From Microvelia longipes (taxonomy: Eukaryota; Arthropoda; Insecta; Hemiptera; Veliidae): a stretch of DNA of 64,000 bases. Position 1 is the first letter of the stretch. Each line of letters starts with the position of its first letter. The stretch is from assembly GCA_018340805.1 (NCBI GenBank), contig JACMZG010001908.1, positions 14,576,981 to 14,640,980 of the forward strand, in the 5' to 3' direction. A program made the position numbers and the translations under genes. A model generated the notes under the pieces. It was not told the DNA's origin. It worked only from the letters and a program-made list of their open reading frames with translations, and ran no database searches. Of this stretch, positions 1 through 11,368 are shown one piece after another.

Positions 1-988
1 GTTCCCTGTAGGTTAAAGCTGATAACATTTTTCCTATCATACGAGTGTTTTTTCATAAAAATCGGATAACTACAACTAAAGTTATGACGTGTTAATTGAC
101 CAAAAAAATTCACAAAAAGCTAATATTTTTGCAACAAAATTTTCTGACTTAGCATAAATTAACCATTTTTTAGTGTTTTTGAAAGAGCTATAATGTAGGT
201 AGTAGTTATCTGATTTTGCTGATTAAACACTTATTTTATTGGAAATCGTATCAGCTTTTAAAACTCTAATCTTCATATTTAGCACATGATCTACTGGGAA
301 CTTAGAATAATACTATATATAGAAGGAGCACTGATAACACGAAAGCCGGTTCACTGTGCAACTAAGTAATGCTGCCACCCTAACAATATACAATTTTCTA
401 AAACAAAGTTGGCAATACTTCCGGTTGCTGAATTATTATGTTCTATTATTAATTAATGATGATTATTCATAAAATACAATATAAATATCGGTGCATTACA
501 ATATTTAAAGCATTTTAAATTGTAGTTTTAACGTATTTATTAAAAATTATAATAAGTAGTCCTCATCAACTAAATGTAGATTCTTATATTCGCCACCCTT
601 TTGCCATCTAAGACCAGTTTTATTAAATACTCAGCACGTGTTTTAAAGTTATTATATTTGTCTTTACGATCTTTCTTCATTAATTAGATATTTATGACAA
701 ATATTTAAAATAATGTTTTGTTTGTCAGGTTGGCAGCATTACTTAGTTGCACAGTCTAGCGGCTTTTCGTGTTATCAGTAGAATTACATTGTTTTTACGG
801 TCTGTGCTCCTTCTATATATAGTATTATTCTAAGAACTGGGAACCAATTTATTACAAGAAAACATCATCAATGTCGCTGGATAAGGCAACAACTCTATAT
901 TTTTTCTTTGTAATTTAAGGTATATTTTCAAATAAATTTGGTTTGAAGTAGTACAAAATGAGTTACATTTTTTAGGTCCAGCTCTTGG
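1..988. mobile_element. Foldback (long inverted-repeat) element, left end outside window, interrupted
   Basis: The segment beginning with GTTCCCTGTAGG is the reverse complement, imperfectly, of the segment ending near 300, giving an inner inverted repeat. The outer right arm resumes at about 836 and ends with AGGTCCAGCTCTTGG at 988. The same order of blocks occurs in the intact copy at 16631-17346, so 1-300 plus 836-988 is one element of that family. Its left outer arm lies before the window start, and it is split by the insertion at 301-834. No coding capacity is seen. It is probably a non-autonomous DNA transposon, with the superfamily unassigned. Confidence 0.75.
301..834. mobile_element. 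Palindromic transposon with CTTAGAAT termini, nested insertion
   Basis: The termini are near-perfect inverted repeats: CTTAGAATAATACTATATAT at the left and its reverse complement ending ATTATTCTAAG at 834. Inverted similarity continues inward (the AACACGAAAGCCG blocks near 338 and 757, and GCAACTAAGTAATGCTGCC near 359 against its complement near 730). The flanks are TACTGGGAA (292-300) and AACTGGGAA (835-843), a 9-bp target duplication with one mismatch, or 8 bp exact. The uninterrupted sequence at 17150-17170 supplies an empty site. An 8-9 bp duplication points to hAT-like or Mutator-like transposition, which is inference. A second copy of the family is split across 32278-32830 and 42425-42701. 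Confidence 0.8.
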
Positions 989-1917
989 ACTATATATTTT
1001 ATTGTGTTTTATTTAAGTCAACAAATATCTATTAATAACCTTCATCCACACTTTTTTATTTTTCATTTAATTGATAATAATCAATTTTATTTTAAACAGT
1101 CACTTACCACAATAAGTTTGTAGAAGCTTTTTTTAGATAAGTACAAATTTTAGTATTAATACTTTTGATTCCTATTATATTTAAGTCACTTGAATTGTAA
1201 GATTTATTTTATTTTATTTATTTATTGAAAAATGCAAAATATAAATAATCCTACAAAAAATGTCTAATAAACTTTACACTACAATTAAAATTAATATGAT
1301 TTGGTGAGACCACTGTATTAGCTTTAATGTATTATTTTTTAAGACATTGTAGTTTTTTCAATATTGTGCATTAATTATAATATTTTTCAGTTCAATCTGT
1401 TTGTTTTATTTATATTATTTTCCAATTGTTATTTTATACTACTCTTACCAATCCAATGATAAGCCAGCCAAGGATAAGTTTGTGTTTGTTTAAAAATAAA
1501 GCCAAAACTTTACAAATTATTCTACAAAATTGTAAATTAAAAACTTTTTGTCTCCACCCACCCCTTGTGATTAGGAATATGTTTTGAAACTATAGTGGAA
1601 TAGAATAACAAGTGAAACGACTCACTTCAAAAACTTAGGCCAATTTAGAAAACTCAAGTTTCTTTTTAAAAAAATCATGTTTTGTCAGTTATAATCAGTA
1701 AGACTTGTGTATTTCCAAGATGGATGACAAAAAAACAGCAAATTTTTTATTAGTGGAAAATAAAACAGAGTTATGGTACTATGTGCTTTTCTGGGATGTC
1801 CCTAAAAGGTGCTTTGTGCTAGTTTAATAAATAATTAAAAAATAAATAAATTCTTTATTAGTGTTGAACATCTTTACAAAAGAAAAGAACACAGGTCAAA
1901 AACATTTTTTTAAAGCT
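989..1917. other. AT-rich non-coding stretch
   Basis: I see no gene, convincing repeat or RNA here. It contains many short A and T runs. Confidence 0.5.
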
Positions 1918-2178
1918 TTACAAAGTTAAATTTTCTCCTAGCAGAAATTCCTTTACTGAATAATAGGCAATTAATATTAGGTCTATTAATGTCATCTTGA
2001 GTGCTTTGTTAAAAGCCTTGGCATCCAAATCAAAAGCCTCCACATTAATTTTATTTAAAAACTTAATGGCCATATGCAGAGGTGACGTAGCTGTCTTGCT
2101 TAATCTATGAGCAGGTGTATTTATGCAAGTTCTAGTGTCATAGCAGTCATAGTTCCTTATACATATGTTTGTAACTAG
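1918..2178 (-). pseudogene. Ankyrin-like coding remnant
   Basis: On the minus strand this is open for 86 codons between stops. The translation contains INTPAHRLSKTATSPLHMA and later INVEAFDLDAKAFNKALKMT. The spacing of TPxH, SPLHMA and a following (V/I)NVxxxD resembles ankyrin repeats (consensus TPLHxA followed by VNxxD). No start codon precedes the motif region, and the segment ends at a TAA at 1918-1920. It could be the last exon of a gene, or a broken fragment of one, read in the same direction as the cyclic-nucleotide-binding remnant at 3188-3573. Assignment rests on short motif similarity only. Confidence 0.35.
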
Positions 2179-2435
2179 TTACTATACTATATATATACAA
2201 TTAGTTGTGGTCGACTTAGGTAATGAGTTTCCAAAAGATCTAGTTAATATTTGTTAAAAGGTGGAAGGGAGTCAGTTGTGTTTTCATTTTTCACCACTAC
2301 TTTGGAGGACCACCGGTTGTAAAGTATCAAAGGTAGAAAAAGAGGAAAGTCAACAATGAGGCCAGTTTTTTTAAGAGAAGAATAAAAAAGAATGTCAACT
2401 GTCGAAATATTGTGTAAACAAACCCTGTGTGTTGT

Positions 2436-2642
2436 CTATTTTGCATGAAAAAATAAATTGTAACAAAAATAATTTCTTTCACTCAAATAATCTTCATCAA
2501 TGACAATGGCAACATGACATTTGGAAAAACCTCTTCTATAATAACTCAAGGAGTCATCAAGTAGCCTTAGCAGCCAAAAATTTTTCTTCTTTAGCATTGG
2601 TTCATTCTTTATGGAACCAAAATATGTTGTGTCATTGTTCAT
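2436..2642 (-). pseudogene. Unrecognised open frame between two coding remnants
   Basis: This is 68 codons on the minus strand, starting MNNDTTYFGSIKNEP and ending HAK. Composition is mixed rather than low-complexity (for example NFWLLRLLDDSLSYYRRGF), which distinguishes it from the repeat-derived frames elsewhere. It lies between the CNBD-like and ankyrin-like remnants on the same strand, so it could be an internal exon. However, no acceptor AG in a compatible position precedes it. No family is recognised and it may be chance. Confidence 0.18.
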
Positions 2643-3187
2643 TTTTTCTCATTCTGAATAATCAATTTTTTTTTGGTGTGTCTATTCAAACTAAGCCCCT
2701 TAACCGTCTCAGTTTGATACCGTGTTATTATTTATATATCATGTAACGAGTTTTTTCGTCAAGTATTGAAACTTTGTTGGTCAAATTAATTATCTAATTT
2801 GGATTCCGAGAAAATTCCATAAGCGATCTAAGATAGCAAAATTATCTTGAGTATATCTTGTAAGGTTGTGGATGTTGTGTTTGATCCTGATATTTTGATA
2901 CTGAACACAGTCTTGTAAAATATGTTGTACAGTGATGGATGTTCAGATAATAATTTCTGATCATCAATAAACTTTAGACCAATTGTAAGCTGTTCGATTT
3001 TGAAAGATTCCTGCTGATATTTATATACTTGTATAAAAATTTGATATTTTTATTCTAATATGCCTCTGGAACTACTTTAAATAGAATAAATAATAAAAAT
3101 AAATTATTTATCTTTTTAATGTTTTATTGTATTGCTCCATTAACAAAGCAGCTGATAGCCAAAAATATTTATAAATTACAGGCAGAA

Positions 3188-3573
3188 TTATAACTTTCTC
3201 TGCAAATTCATCAAATTATCATGATCCAGTAGCACAACGAGAATCTGATATCTTTGTTTAGCTGTTTCCATTAATTTTGTTTTTCTAAATCTAATTCATC
3301 CAAGCATCATCATCAAAATCCTTTTAAAGTTAAAAACGAGCAAGGCTTATCTCCAGTTAAAACAGTAAAACATCTTTTATCAAGTTGTAAAGCATGCTCC
3401 ACCTCTCCAAAAAAGTTGTGCTTATTTAATGAACATATTTTAGCATTATACTGACTAAAAATGTCAACATAACCTTCAATAATAAAGTATAAACGTTTTG
3501 GATTGTCACCGATGCCAAAAACTTCCTTATTACTTCTGCAATTCATGTGACTCAACTTACTCGCTAAATTCAC
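3188..3573 (-). pseudogene. Cyclic-nucleotide-binding-domain-like fragment, frameshifted
   Basis: The minus-strand translation contains FGIGDNPKRLYFIIEGYV, then HNFFGEV and KRCFTVLTGDKPCSFLTL. This matches the order of a cNMP-binding domain: the Gly-Asp turn, the YFIxxGxV strand, the FGE phosphate-binding motif, and a downstream hydrophobic strand. The frame stops at 3313. After a one-base shift, coding character resumes (KDFDDDAWMN). A further shift gives METAKQRYQILVVLLDHDNL, which ends at the TAA at 3188-3190. The N-terminal part of the domain is missing. A possible 3' splice site (ATTGCAG) lies about 25 bases inside the frame. It could be an exon of a cNMP-regulated channel or kinase-type protein with sequencing indels, or a true pseudogene. 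The domain call is moderately strong, the gene identity unknown. Confidence 0.5.
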
Positions 3574-3579
3574 AATTAT

Positions 3580-4809
3580 ATTTTTGATTTAATTTACTTT
3601 AAAATAAAGTTTTTCTCTAAGAGTTTTATTTTATTCTCTATTTCTTTATTTGTTTGTATATTTATATTTAATAAATCTTTTTCTTGTTTATCATTTAAAA
3701 AATTTACAAACCATTTAATGAGTCTGTTTTTCTTTATTCGCTTACCTTATATTTCGCTTTAGGACAAATAAATTAATAGGTTAAAAATATTTTAATGGAG
3801 GTAAATAAATTTTCTTCAAATTTCAATTAAAAAAGCTTTAACTTTACCACCAGTTTCTTTAACACAGCTTTTTCTCCTTTTTTTTGCTAATTAAACTGTT
3901 CAGTAAGATTTATTTTTTGCTTAATTTTCTGTTCATTTTCTTTGCCATTAATAGCTATCATCCTTAGTTGTTTGGACACAACTTTATAGCAATTGAAAGG
4001 TAACCAGGACAAAGGATGTTAGACAATAATTTAGATTATGGCTATGTTTTAGTATTTTTGATGAACTATTTATGTAATTTAAAAAAAAAACATGAAATAG
4101 TACATAAAAATGACACATTTATCTAAATAAAAATTACTCACATCTTTCTTCCCCGGTTCCTTGTAATAGTAAATTATTTTTTACTTGAGAAAACTAGTAG
4201 AATTTTGAAAAATGATTTTATTAAAAATCATATTTAAGCCTGTGAAAAATTTTTCTTTATGAATTTTACTTTTTAATTCTAATTTCCATTAGTGTCAAAA
4301 TATAGATTATGTTGATCAATTGTCAAAAACAAAAATTATGCTGATCAGGGATACACAAACTTCTAAGCTCCGTTGATCCCTATTGTATATGAAAGATACT
4401 TGACGGATCCTATATGATTTTAGACCTATCCCTCATTAAAAAATCTGAGACTTATACTTAGGGACAATTTGGCTAATAAAGCTGCTTAAGAAAATTGTAA
4501 ATTTTTATGAGTTCTTCATTTTGATGATTTAAATTATTAAGCTTATGAAATAATCTTAAGTGGTCTATGATGAAATTGCCCAAACAAATTTAATAAATAA
4601 AAGGACTAATCATTTATAGGAAAGTCTTATAAATCTTATAAGAAATACCTTATTCCCTTAAAAATTACAAAACAATAATGTTTCTTATTTCAGCCAAGAT
4701 AAAAGCATAAGTTCTATACCTGTACTTATAGCAAACAGAATTTTGTTAATATATTGTCCCCCAATTTCCTTCCTAATTATTAAAACTGAATATTGGATAA
4801 TAAATATTT
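3580..4809. other. AT-rich non-coding stretch
   Basis: No supported gene. A donor-like AAGGTAAGC on the minus strand lies near 3745, but the sequence upstream of it on that strand is stop-rich in all frames. Confidence 0.45.
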
Positions 4810-5333
4810 TTGATTGAGTGCCCTGTTGTTTTGCATAACAACATGGTAATTATATTGACCATTGGAATGATTATGTCTCAACATTTTCCTGCCCTGTCAA
4901 CTTTAATAATTTTATGTCATCCTAGTAGTAAACAAACACAGTGCAATACAAAATTCACATGGCATGTAAAAACTTTTCATGACGGTGAGTAAAGTTCTTG
5001 TTAGTAAAGTTAAGTGAGATATTTATTCTAAAATATAAAAACTATTTATTTATATTATAATTATAATAATTAATAATATATATAAAATTAGGTATTTAAT
5101 TTCTAATCTCAGTGGATGTACTGGTTGTCGTGGAATGGAATATTGAAAAAGAAATGTTATTTTCAGTTGATATTATAATTATCATTATTAATATTATTAG
5201 ATCCCATTATGAATTTTTTATTATGTTTAGCGAACTTTTCATCATGTGGGCCACTTGCCTTGCAGGACCCTTTGGCTGGCCATGGCTTCTTTGGCATATA
5301 TTATATGCCATATACGTAGAAAACTTTTACTAA
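4810..5333 (+). CDS. Possible small two-exon gene, very uncertain
   Basis: An ATG frame from 4810 runs to a consensus donor (GACG then GTGAGTAAAG, GT at 4985). A 128-bp putative intron ends in TCTAATCTCAG at 5112. The frame then continues in phase (a Val codon formed across the junction, followed by DVLVVVEWNIEKEM) to a stop at 5333. Total is about 131 codons. The C-terminal part is hydrophobic, and its last portion comes from a locally repeated GC-rich segment (CCTTGCAGG near 5257 and 5354), which argues against a real gene. No family is recognised. The two in-phase splice signals are the only reason to list it. Confidence 0.15.
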
Positions 5334-5387
5334 ATGGGCCGTTTACGGCCACCTTGCCTTGCAGGCTGTCCATGGCTTTTTGGGTTA

Positions 5388-5632
<245 letters not shown>

Positions 5633-5639
5633 GAACTTA

Positions 5640-6780
5640 TTTTTATTTTTAATAACATAAACATTAAATAATTTGTAATTGATTTCACAAAAAAATTGAT
5701 AGATTGACAGAAAAAAAGGTGTGCTTGATAGTGTTTTGTTTAGCCCTTAGGTAGGCTTTTTTTATCTCTGTTTTAGCCCCATGTTTTTTTATAGTGAATA
5801 TACTTCCTTTTCTCCTTCCCAATCAAAATGACTTTAGTGAAGATTAATTTTTAATTTTCTTATTTCCTTACTAAAAAAATTAAGATAAGATATCTCAAAG
5901 AAGTAATTTTTATAGAAATATTAGATTTTTTCTAATAATGTACAAGTAGTTCTTAGTATTGTAGTTCCTAAGATTGTTAACAGAATGCACTTGCTTGATT
6001 ATTCTCGAAATGAAGCTACATTTAGATATAACTGTTAAAGTTGGCAACTCTGATACCTCCCTCCCTCCATAGCATGCCTTGTCAATGATCAGCTGGGATC
6101 GCAGTTTCAGTTCGTTTGCTAATATCGTTTTTTTATTTTCTAAATTAGTGTACGTGTAATTTATTTTTTTATACATTTTGATTTCGTTTTTATTTCGAGA
6201 ATTAATGGGTTTACAATAGTGGATATCGATTTACTTTAGTTATTTGTGGTAAGTTTTATTTTTAAAGTTTAAAGAAGTGTGTTGTCTAAACTCTGTGCTT
6301 GCGTTGCTTATATATGTCATGTTTATTAATTAAAGTCATTTATCTATTTCGAATTCTAACTTTTGTTGAATTCAAGTTAAAATATCGCGTGATATCTTGG
6401 AATGGTACTTGTGTTTTGAAAATTAAGTTGCAATAGCTTTGGACTGCTTTAGGATCCAGCGCTTCTGAACCCTGACTTCTAGGTAGTAAAAAATTACTTA
6501 TCATTTAACTGATAATAGGTTTTCACCGTTTACCTAAATTACTCGAATTACTATCTATATTTTATGAAAAAACTTTTTTTCCTCATAGGCACTCATGTAT
6601 ATAAATAAAAAATAAACCTTTTTTAAAGCCTGTAGGGCATAGCTCCTACAAACGGATAATTCATGTGTCATCCCAGTTTTGAATTTCTTTTGAAAACACA
6701 ATACTTTTCCTATATACCTACGGTATAAATGACGAAGAGTAAAAACGTAACACTGCGAAAATGTCTGCCTCACCAATTTA
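5640..6780. other. Non-coding, nothing recognised
   Basis: No gene or structured element that I can support. Confidence 0.45.
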
Positions 6781-6791
6781 CTATTTTTGGT

Positions 6792-6836
6792 TATTATTAT
6801 AACTGTCCACACAACTGTGGACAGTTATAATAAATG
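6792..6836. repeat. Hairpin at the left edge of the 72-bp array
   Basis: TTATTATTATAACTGTCCAC is followed by ACAACT and then GTGGACAGTTATAATAA. The arms are about 17 bp with a short spacer. The first tandem unit is therefore preceded by an inverted partial copy of itself. Confidence 0.8.
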
Positions 6837-7440
6837 TAAGCAAATAGTAATTTACTATTTTTCACACGCTCCGACAAAATAAACAATTGTGGACCGTTAT
6901 AATAAATGTAAGCAAATAGTAATTTACTATTTTTCACACGCTCCGACAAAATAAACAATTGTGAACCGTTATAATAAATGTAAGCAAATAGTAATTTACT
7001 ATTTTTCACACGCTCCGACAAAATAAACAATTGTGGACCGTTATAATAAATGTAAGCATATAGTAATTTACTATTTTCACACGCTCCGACAAAATAAACA
7101 ATTGTGGACCGTTATAATAAATGTAAGCAAATAGTAATTTACTATTTTTCACACGCTCCGACAAAATAAACAATTGTGGACCATTATAATAAATGTAAGC
7201 AAATAGTAATTTACTATTTTTCACACGCTCCGACAAAATAAACAATTGTGGACAGTTATAATAAATGTAAGCAAATAGTAATTTACTATTTTTCACACGC
7301 TCCGACAAAATAAACAATTGTGGACCGTTATAATAAATGTAAGCAAATTGTAATTTACTATTTTTCATATGCTCCAACAAAATAAACAACTGTGGACAGT
7401 TATAATAAATGTGAGCTAATAATAATTTACTATTCTAGTT
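6816..7440. repeat. 72-bp tandem array, about 8.5 copies
   Basis: The unit runs from TGTGGACCGTTATAATAAAT through AGTAATTTACTATTTTTCAC to CGCTCCGACAAAATAAACAA. Copies start about every 72 bp and differ by one to a few substitutions, with more divergence at the right edge. Because 72 is 24 codons, the minus strand stays open as a 24-residue repeat (FILSERVKNSKLLFAYIYYN), but nothing else suggests coding. Confidence 0.95.
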
Positions 7441-7862
7441 ATACAGTACTGTGTAAGTGCCTGTTTTGTTAATTAATTTGCTATACTTCAAAATCTAACA
7501 AAATACTAAGCCTGCAAAACTTGCTCACATATGAAGTATGTGCGCACACATGTGTTGCGGGGTAGTTACCATCATTTTTTTTTGGTCACAGATTAAAAAG
7601 GTTGGAAAACACTGCAAGAGTAAGTTGGAGTTAAAAATATGTTTTTACTCCAAATTGCCTTAAACTGCACTTCACTGTGTTTTGCATGGGAATTTTAATG
7701 TTTGCTCAGGTGATGCATTTTATATTAAATCTCGAATTTAATTAGAATGCGTGTTCCGTGGCTAAACAACCCATTTCTTGCATTAAGCAAACATGCCCTT
7801 GCGTGGTTCCGGTTTCATGTGCTTTAGAAACCTAAGCAGTACTCAATGTCAAGCACTGTTCG
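7441..7862. other. Non-coding, nothing recognised
   Basis: No gene or repeat that I can support. Confidence 0.4.
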
Positions 7863-8058
7863 TAAGTCATTTTGTCTGTATTTTCCAAAGGAAATGGCAT
7901 AATCATCCAGTTGTTGTACAAAAACTATGCCTCTAAAAATAGAAGTTTACGCACTATATTTGCACTAATTTAAAGATTAGTTACTTATCTTTAAGCTTAC
8001 GTCAGTTATCTTTAAAGGTTTAGTGCATGTTCCTTTGGAAAACAGACAAAATGACTTA
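7863..8058. mobile_element. Short MITE with TAAGTCATTTTGTCTGT termini
   Basis: The left end TAAGTCATTTTGTCTGTATT followed by TTCCAAAGGAA is matched by the right end TTCCTTTGGAAAACAGACAA followed by AATGACTTA. This gives terminal inverted repeats of about 30 bp around an AT-rich core of roughly 130 bp with no coding capacity. The right end abuts a (TA)n tract, so a TA target duplication cannot be read unambiguously. Confidence 0.75.
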
Positions 8059-8084
8059 TATAATATATATATATATATATAATA

Positions 8085-8125
<41 letters not shown>

Positions 8126-8172
8126 TATATATATATATATATATAACATATAGTATACAATATATATATTAT
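8059..8172. repeat. (TA)n microsatellite
   Basis: Interrupted TA dinucleotide tract lying between a MITE and a repeat with a B-box-like motif. Confidence 0.95.
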
Positions 8173-8300
8173 AAAAGTCTCGCGAAAACGTAATTTTTCG
8201 TCATTAGGGAACCTCTGAGAACGGATGGGTCGTGGTCCGAGGTTCGAAATTCGCCATGGACGCCTATCTATTAGCGAATCCAAAGGAAAATTCGCAAAAC
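8173..8300 (+). mobile_element. Dispersed repeat with pol III B-box-like motif, copy 1
   Basis: The order is (TA)n, then GCGAAAACGTAATTTTTCGT, then GTCGTGGTCCGAGGTTCGAA, then TTAGCGAATCC and AAAATTCGC. The same order recurs at 37275-37400. GGTTCGAA resembles the tRNA/SINE B box (GGTTCGANTCC). No clear A box is seen upstream, so a tRNA-derived SINE is only a suggestion. Confidence 0.5.
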
Positions 8301-8539
8301 CGACACAAACAACTAAGTCATTATATACGAATTTACTTAATAACCATTAATAGTCATTAACTTATTACACTTTATTATTAGTATTGTCAAAATTTATTCT
8401 AATTTTTTTATTTCTAAATTTTGTCTATTGGCGTTTAATTTTTGACTTTATTCTTTATAATGATTTACTATAAGTTTCTTTTTCTAAAATGTTTGTATGT
8501 TAGCCCCCCTTTGTATTCAAACTAGATCTTTGTTTCAGA

Positions 8540-8700
8540 AGTAGGTGTCGTTCTCGACGGCATACACAGCTAAGCTATTGTTAGATAATATAACTTAAAT
8601 ATTTCTTTTTTATGAGTTATCTGATACAGTTTGGAATAAAACTACTTCGAAGAAGGCCTAATTTACGGCCGAAAGCTCAAATTTTGTGTTTTTTATACCT
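8540..8700 (+). mobile_element. Retroelement 3'-end-like fragment
   Basis: At 8646-8675 the sequence TTCGAAGAAGGCCTAATTTA is followed by CGGCCGAAAGC. This is a GGCC stem with an 8-nt loop bounded by GAAGAA and GAAA. The arrangement resembles the GAAGAAGGC...GCCGAAA blocks often found near 3' ends of Penelope-like and related retroelements. No RT-like ORF is adjacent, so this would be a truncated tail. Confidence 0.3.
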
Positions 8701-8720
8701 ATCTCACCACCTACCTCATA

Positions 8721-9689
8721 AAATTATCTTGTTTAAATAGTTTGGTCAATAATTTTATTATTAGCTTATGGTTAAGAGAGTTTCCGAGGTGCCTCGGTAC
8801 CTGGTTCTTTCTAGATACCTTATTTCTTACAACTAAAACATTTTATCTGGAATCCCCACCAACCAATAAACTATCATGCCTCAACACTTAAGACCTGGGA
8901 TCCAGACGCTACGGACCTATCAAGAAAATACTTGTTAACAAAGAAATTTATGCTTGTACCCCAATACATGTTTATTATATTTGTCTTCGTAATTTTTTTT
9001 CTTATATCATATATTTTACGGCCATGTTACAACATGCTTTATGTGGCATGTTAAAGTTTTAAAATTTGTTAATGTACTCTTAAAAGAGTGGGACGGAATT
9101 TAAGTAACAAGATAGAAAACTCGTCGTTCGGCAATTCACGAGAACAAGCTTTTATATATCGTATTGTCTTTGATGTATTTTTGTTTTATTTGTCTATTAA
9201 TTAATAAATTTACTTGTGTCTAGACTTATTACATCGAAATTGGTTCGGAGCAGTTTTTAATTCTTTTCAGCCAATGGGTTTTTTTTTACTTGGTTTTTAT
9301 TTTAAAATGTACAGAGGTTAAAAATTGGTTTAATAATCCCGAAAGGGGAGGGGTCCCGGACTTTTTCTTAACTTATTGGATTTCGCTTTGCCTAGTTAAA
9401 GACTCAGGAATAATAAAACTAAATAGGAATATAGTCACAATATAAAAAACTTCAAATTCATTTATAACATCATATAGTCTCGCAAGGATAGTAGATATTC
9501 TTATTATTACTAGCCTATTATATTACAAGCGGTCACCATTGCGCTTTGAACCAAGTCGGACGTTCTTCAATCAAAGGAATCTATCGAAATTAAAAGTAAT
9601 GACTAAGTTAAAATGCAAATAAATGTACTCTTCGGACATTACAAAATCAATTGCAAATCTATCTAAAGTTTTAAACGATTAAAAAAAAT
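8721..9689. other. Non-coding, nothing recognised
   Basis: No gene seen. A short GC-rich patch (CCCGAAAGGGGAGGGGTCCC) lies near 9338. Confidence 0.4.
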
Positions 9690-10240
9690 ACGCACATTAG
9701 CAAATTACAAGTTCGAAATACTCATTAGCAAATACAAGTTACCAAATTTACAATAAATACATTACAAGTTACAAATTTATACATAAATGCTTTACAGTTA
9801 CAAATACAATATTAGCTAATCACAGTGTGGCAAATAGTCATTCGCAATTACAAGTTACAAAGTACATTAATACCATACAAGTTACAAATACTATTAGCAA
9901 TCACAGTTTGCAAATAGTTATTTCGCAAATTACAAGTACAAAATTACTAAATTACTTACAGTTACAATACATATTTAGCAAATCCACAGGTTTGCAATAG
10001 TCATGTCGCAAATTAAAGTTACAAATATACATAAATTACATTACAAGTTTACTGTAGCTTTTTTACACAAAATAATTTTTGTAGCAGATTCCTATTACCC
10101 CTCTCTAGAGGTAGGCTTTTGCTTCTTCACAAAGAAGTTGTCCAGAAAGCTATTATTATTTATTATTACATTACAAGTTACAAATACCATATTAGCAAAA
10201 CAAATTAATAGTTTGCAAATTCTTAGTAGAAAATGTACAT
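9690..10240. repeat. Degenerate minisatellite built on ACAAGTTACAAATAC
   Basis: Irregular repetition of ATTACAAGTTACAAATACA and GCAAATAGTCATTCGCAAAT with many one-base gains and losses, interrupted at about 10048-10160 by unrelated sequence. The indel pattern could be biological drift or uncorrected long-read error. Confidence 0.75.
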
Positions 10241-11178
10241 TAGACAATTTTGCACGTTAGGAAAATTCACTGAAGTAAAATATAAGAAGGAATAGTAGTG
10301 TACAAGTTTATTTAAAGCAAAGAAATTACGAAACTTTTCCTCTAGAAGTCTAATTGATATCTAAAATACCACCCACCCCCAACTAAATACTAACCCTTCA
10401 TCATTAACGCTGAAAAAAAGAATACTGAAACTAAAGGATAATCTAATTAAAAACTCGTTTCCGAAAGTTTCTCTTAGCGCTAAATGAGACTTCTTCACTT
10501 CCTCATCGCGTAATGCTGTAATTATATCCTTTGTTAGCCTCAGTGCGTAAAAGTTAATTTTACAAGCCTTATGTGTTTTGCGGGGGTTTTTAATTGTGTT
10601 ACGTTCTTTTTAAACGAAGCTCCTTTTTTTTCTTCTTCTTCTTTTAATTTTTATCTCTCTTAAAAGTTTCTTTTGGTTTAATTAGAATTTCGTTGTTTTT
10701 AGGAAGTTTTTATTTGTTGGAATCATTATAATTAATTTTGTTTATCCGATGCTAAGTTTAAATGTTGTTAAAAAGGTTTTAATAAAGGAAATTGAAAGTA
10801 TTAATCCTTTGAGTCTTCACTGCAAAAGAAAACTGTCATTTTCAAAAAAAATAAAATCGGGTCGGTGGTACTCGCACTTCCTCATTACATCGATGCGCAA
10901 ACGCTCATTCCTAACAGTCGGCTCGCTCATTGACGTCGGTAATCGCTACGGCTTTCCTTAAAATATACCAATTTGTCAAAGTATACCGCAACACCTCTTC
11001 GGACTCGCTTTCGCTCGTCCTCCGGTATTAAAATAAATGGTTTTATTCCTCAACGTTTTGCCCATACAGCACTGAACCTACGCTCAATGTTGCTTAATAT
11101 TTAGGGAGCTAACCAAAAGCCGTAGATACTTGTCGTATTTTAATGAAAACTTGTGCACTTATTAATTACGTTTAAAGT
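10241..11178. other. Non-coding with a possible transposon remnant
   Basis: The part around 10990-11040 (GGACTCGCTTTCGCTCGTCC) is in the complement style of the repeat tails at 54.2-54.4 kb and 57.7-57.8 kb. Otherwise nothing is recognised. Confidence 0.35.
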
Positions 11179-11255
11179 TATATATATAATATATATATAT
11201 ATAATAATATATATATATATTATATATATATTATATATATATATATATATATATG

Positions 11256-11335
<80 letters not shown>

Positions 11336-11368
11336 TATATTATATATTATATATATAAATATATATAC
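11179..11368. repeat. (TA)n microsatellite
   Basis: About 190 bp of TA dinucleotide with AATAT-type interruptions. Confidence 0.95.

Noticed and set aside
6797..7389. Minus-strand 24-residue repeat protein
   Set aside because: Result of a 72-bp tandem period. It ends where the array ends and has no start context or conserved flanks.
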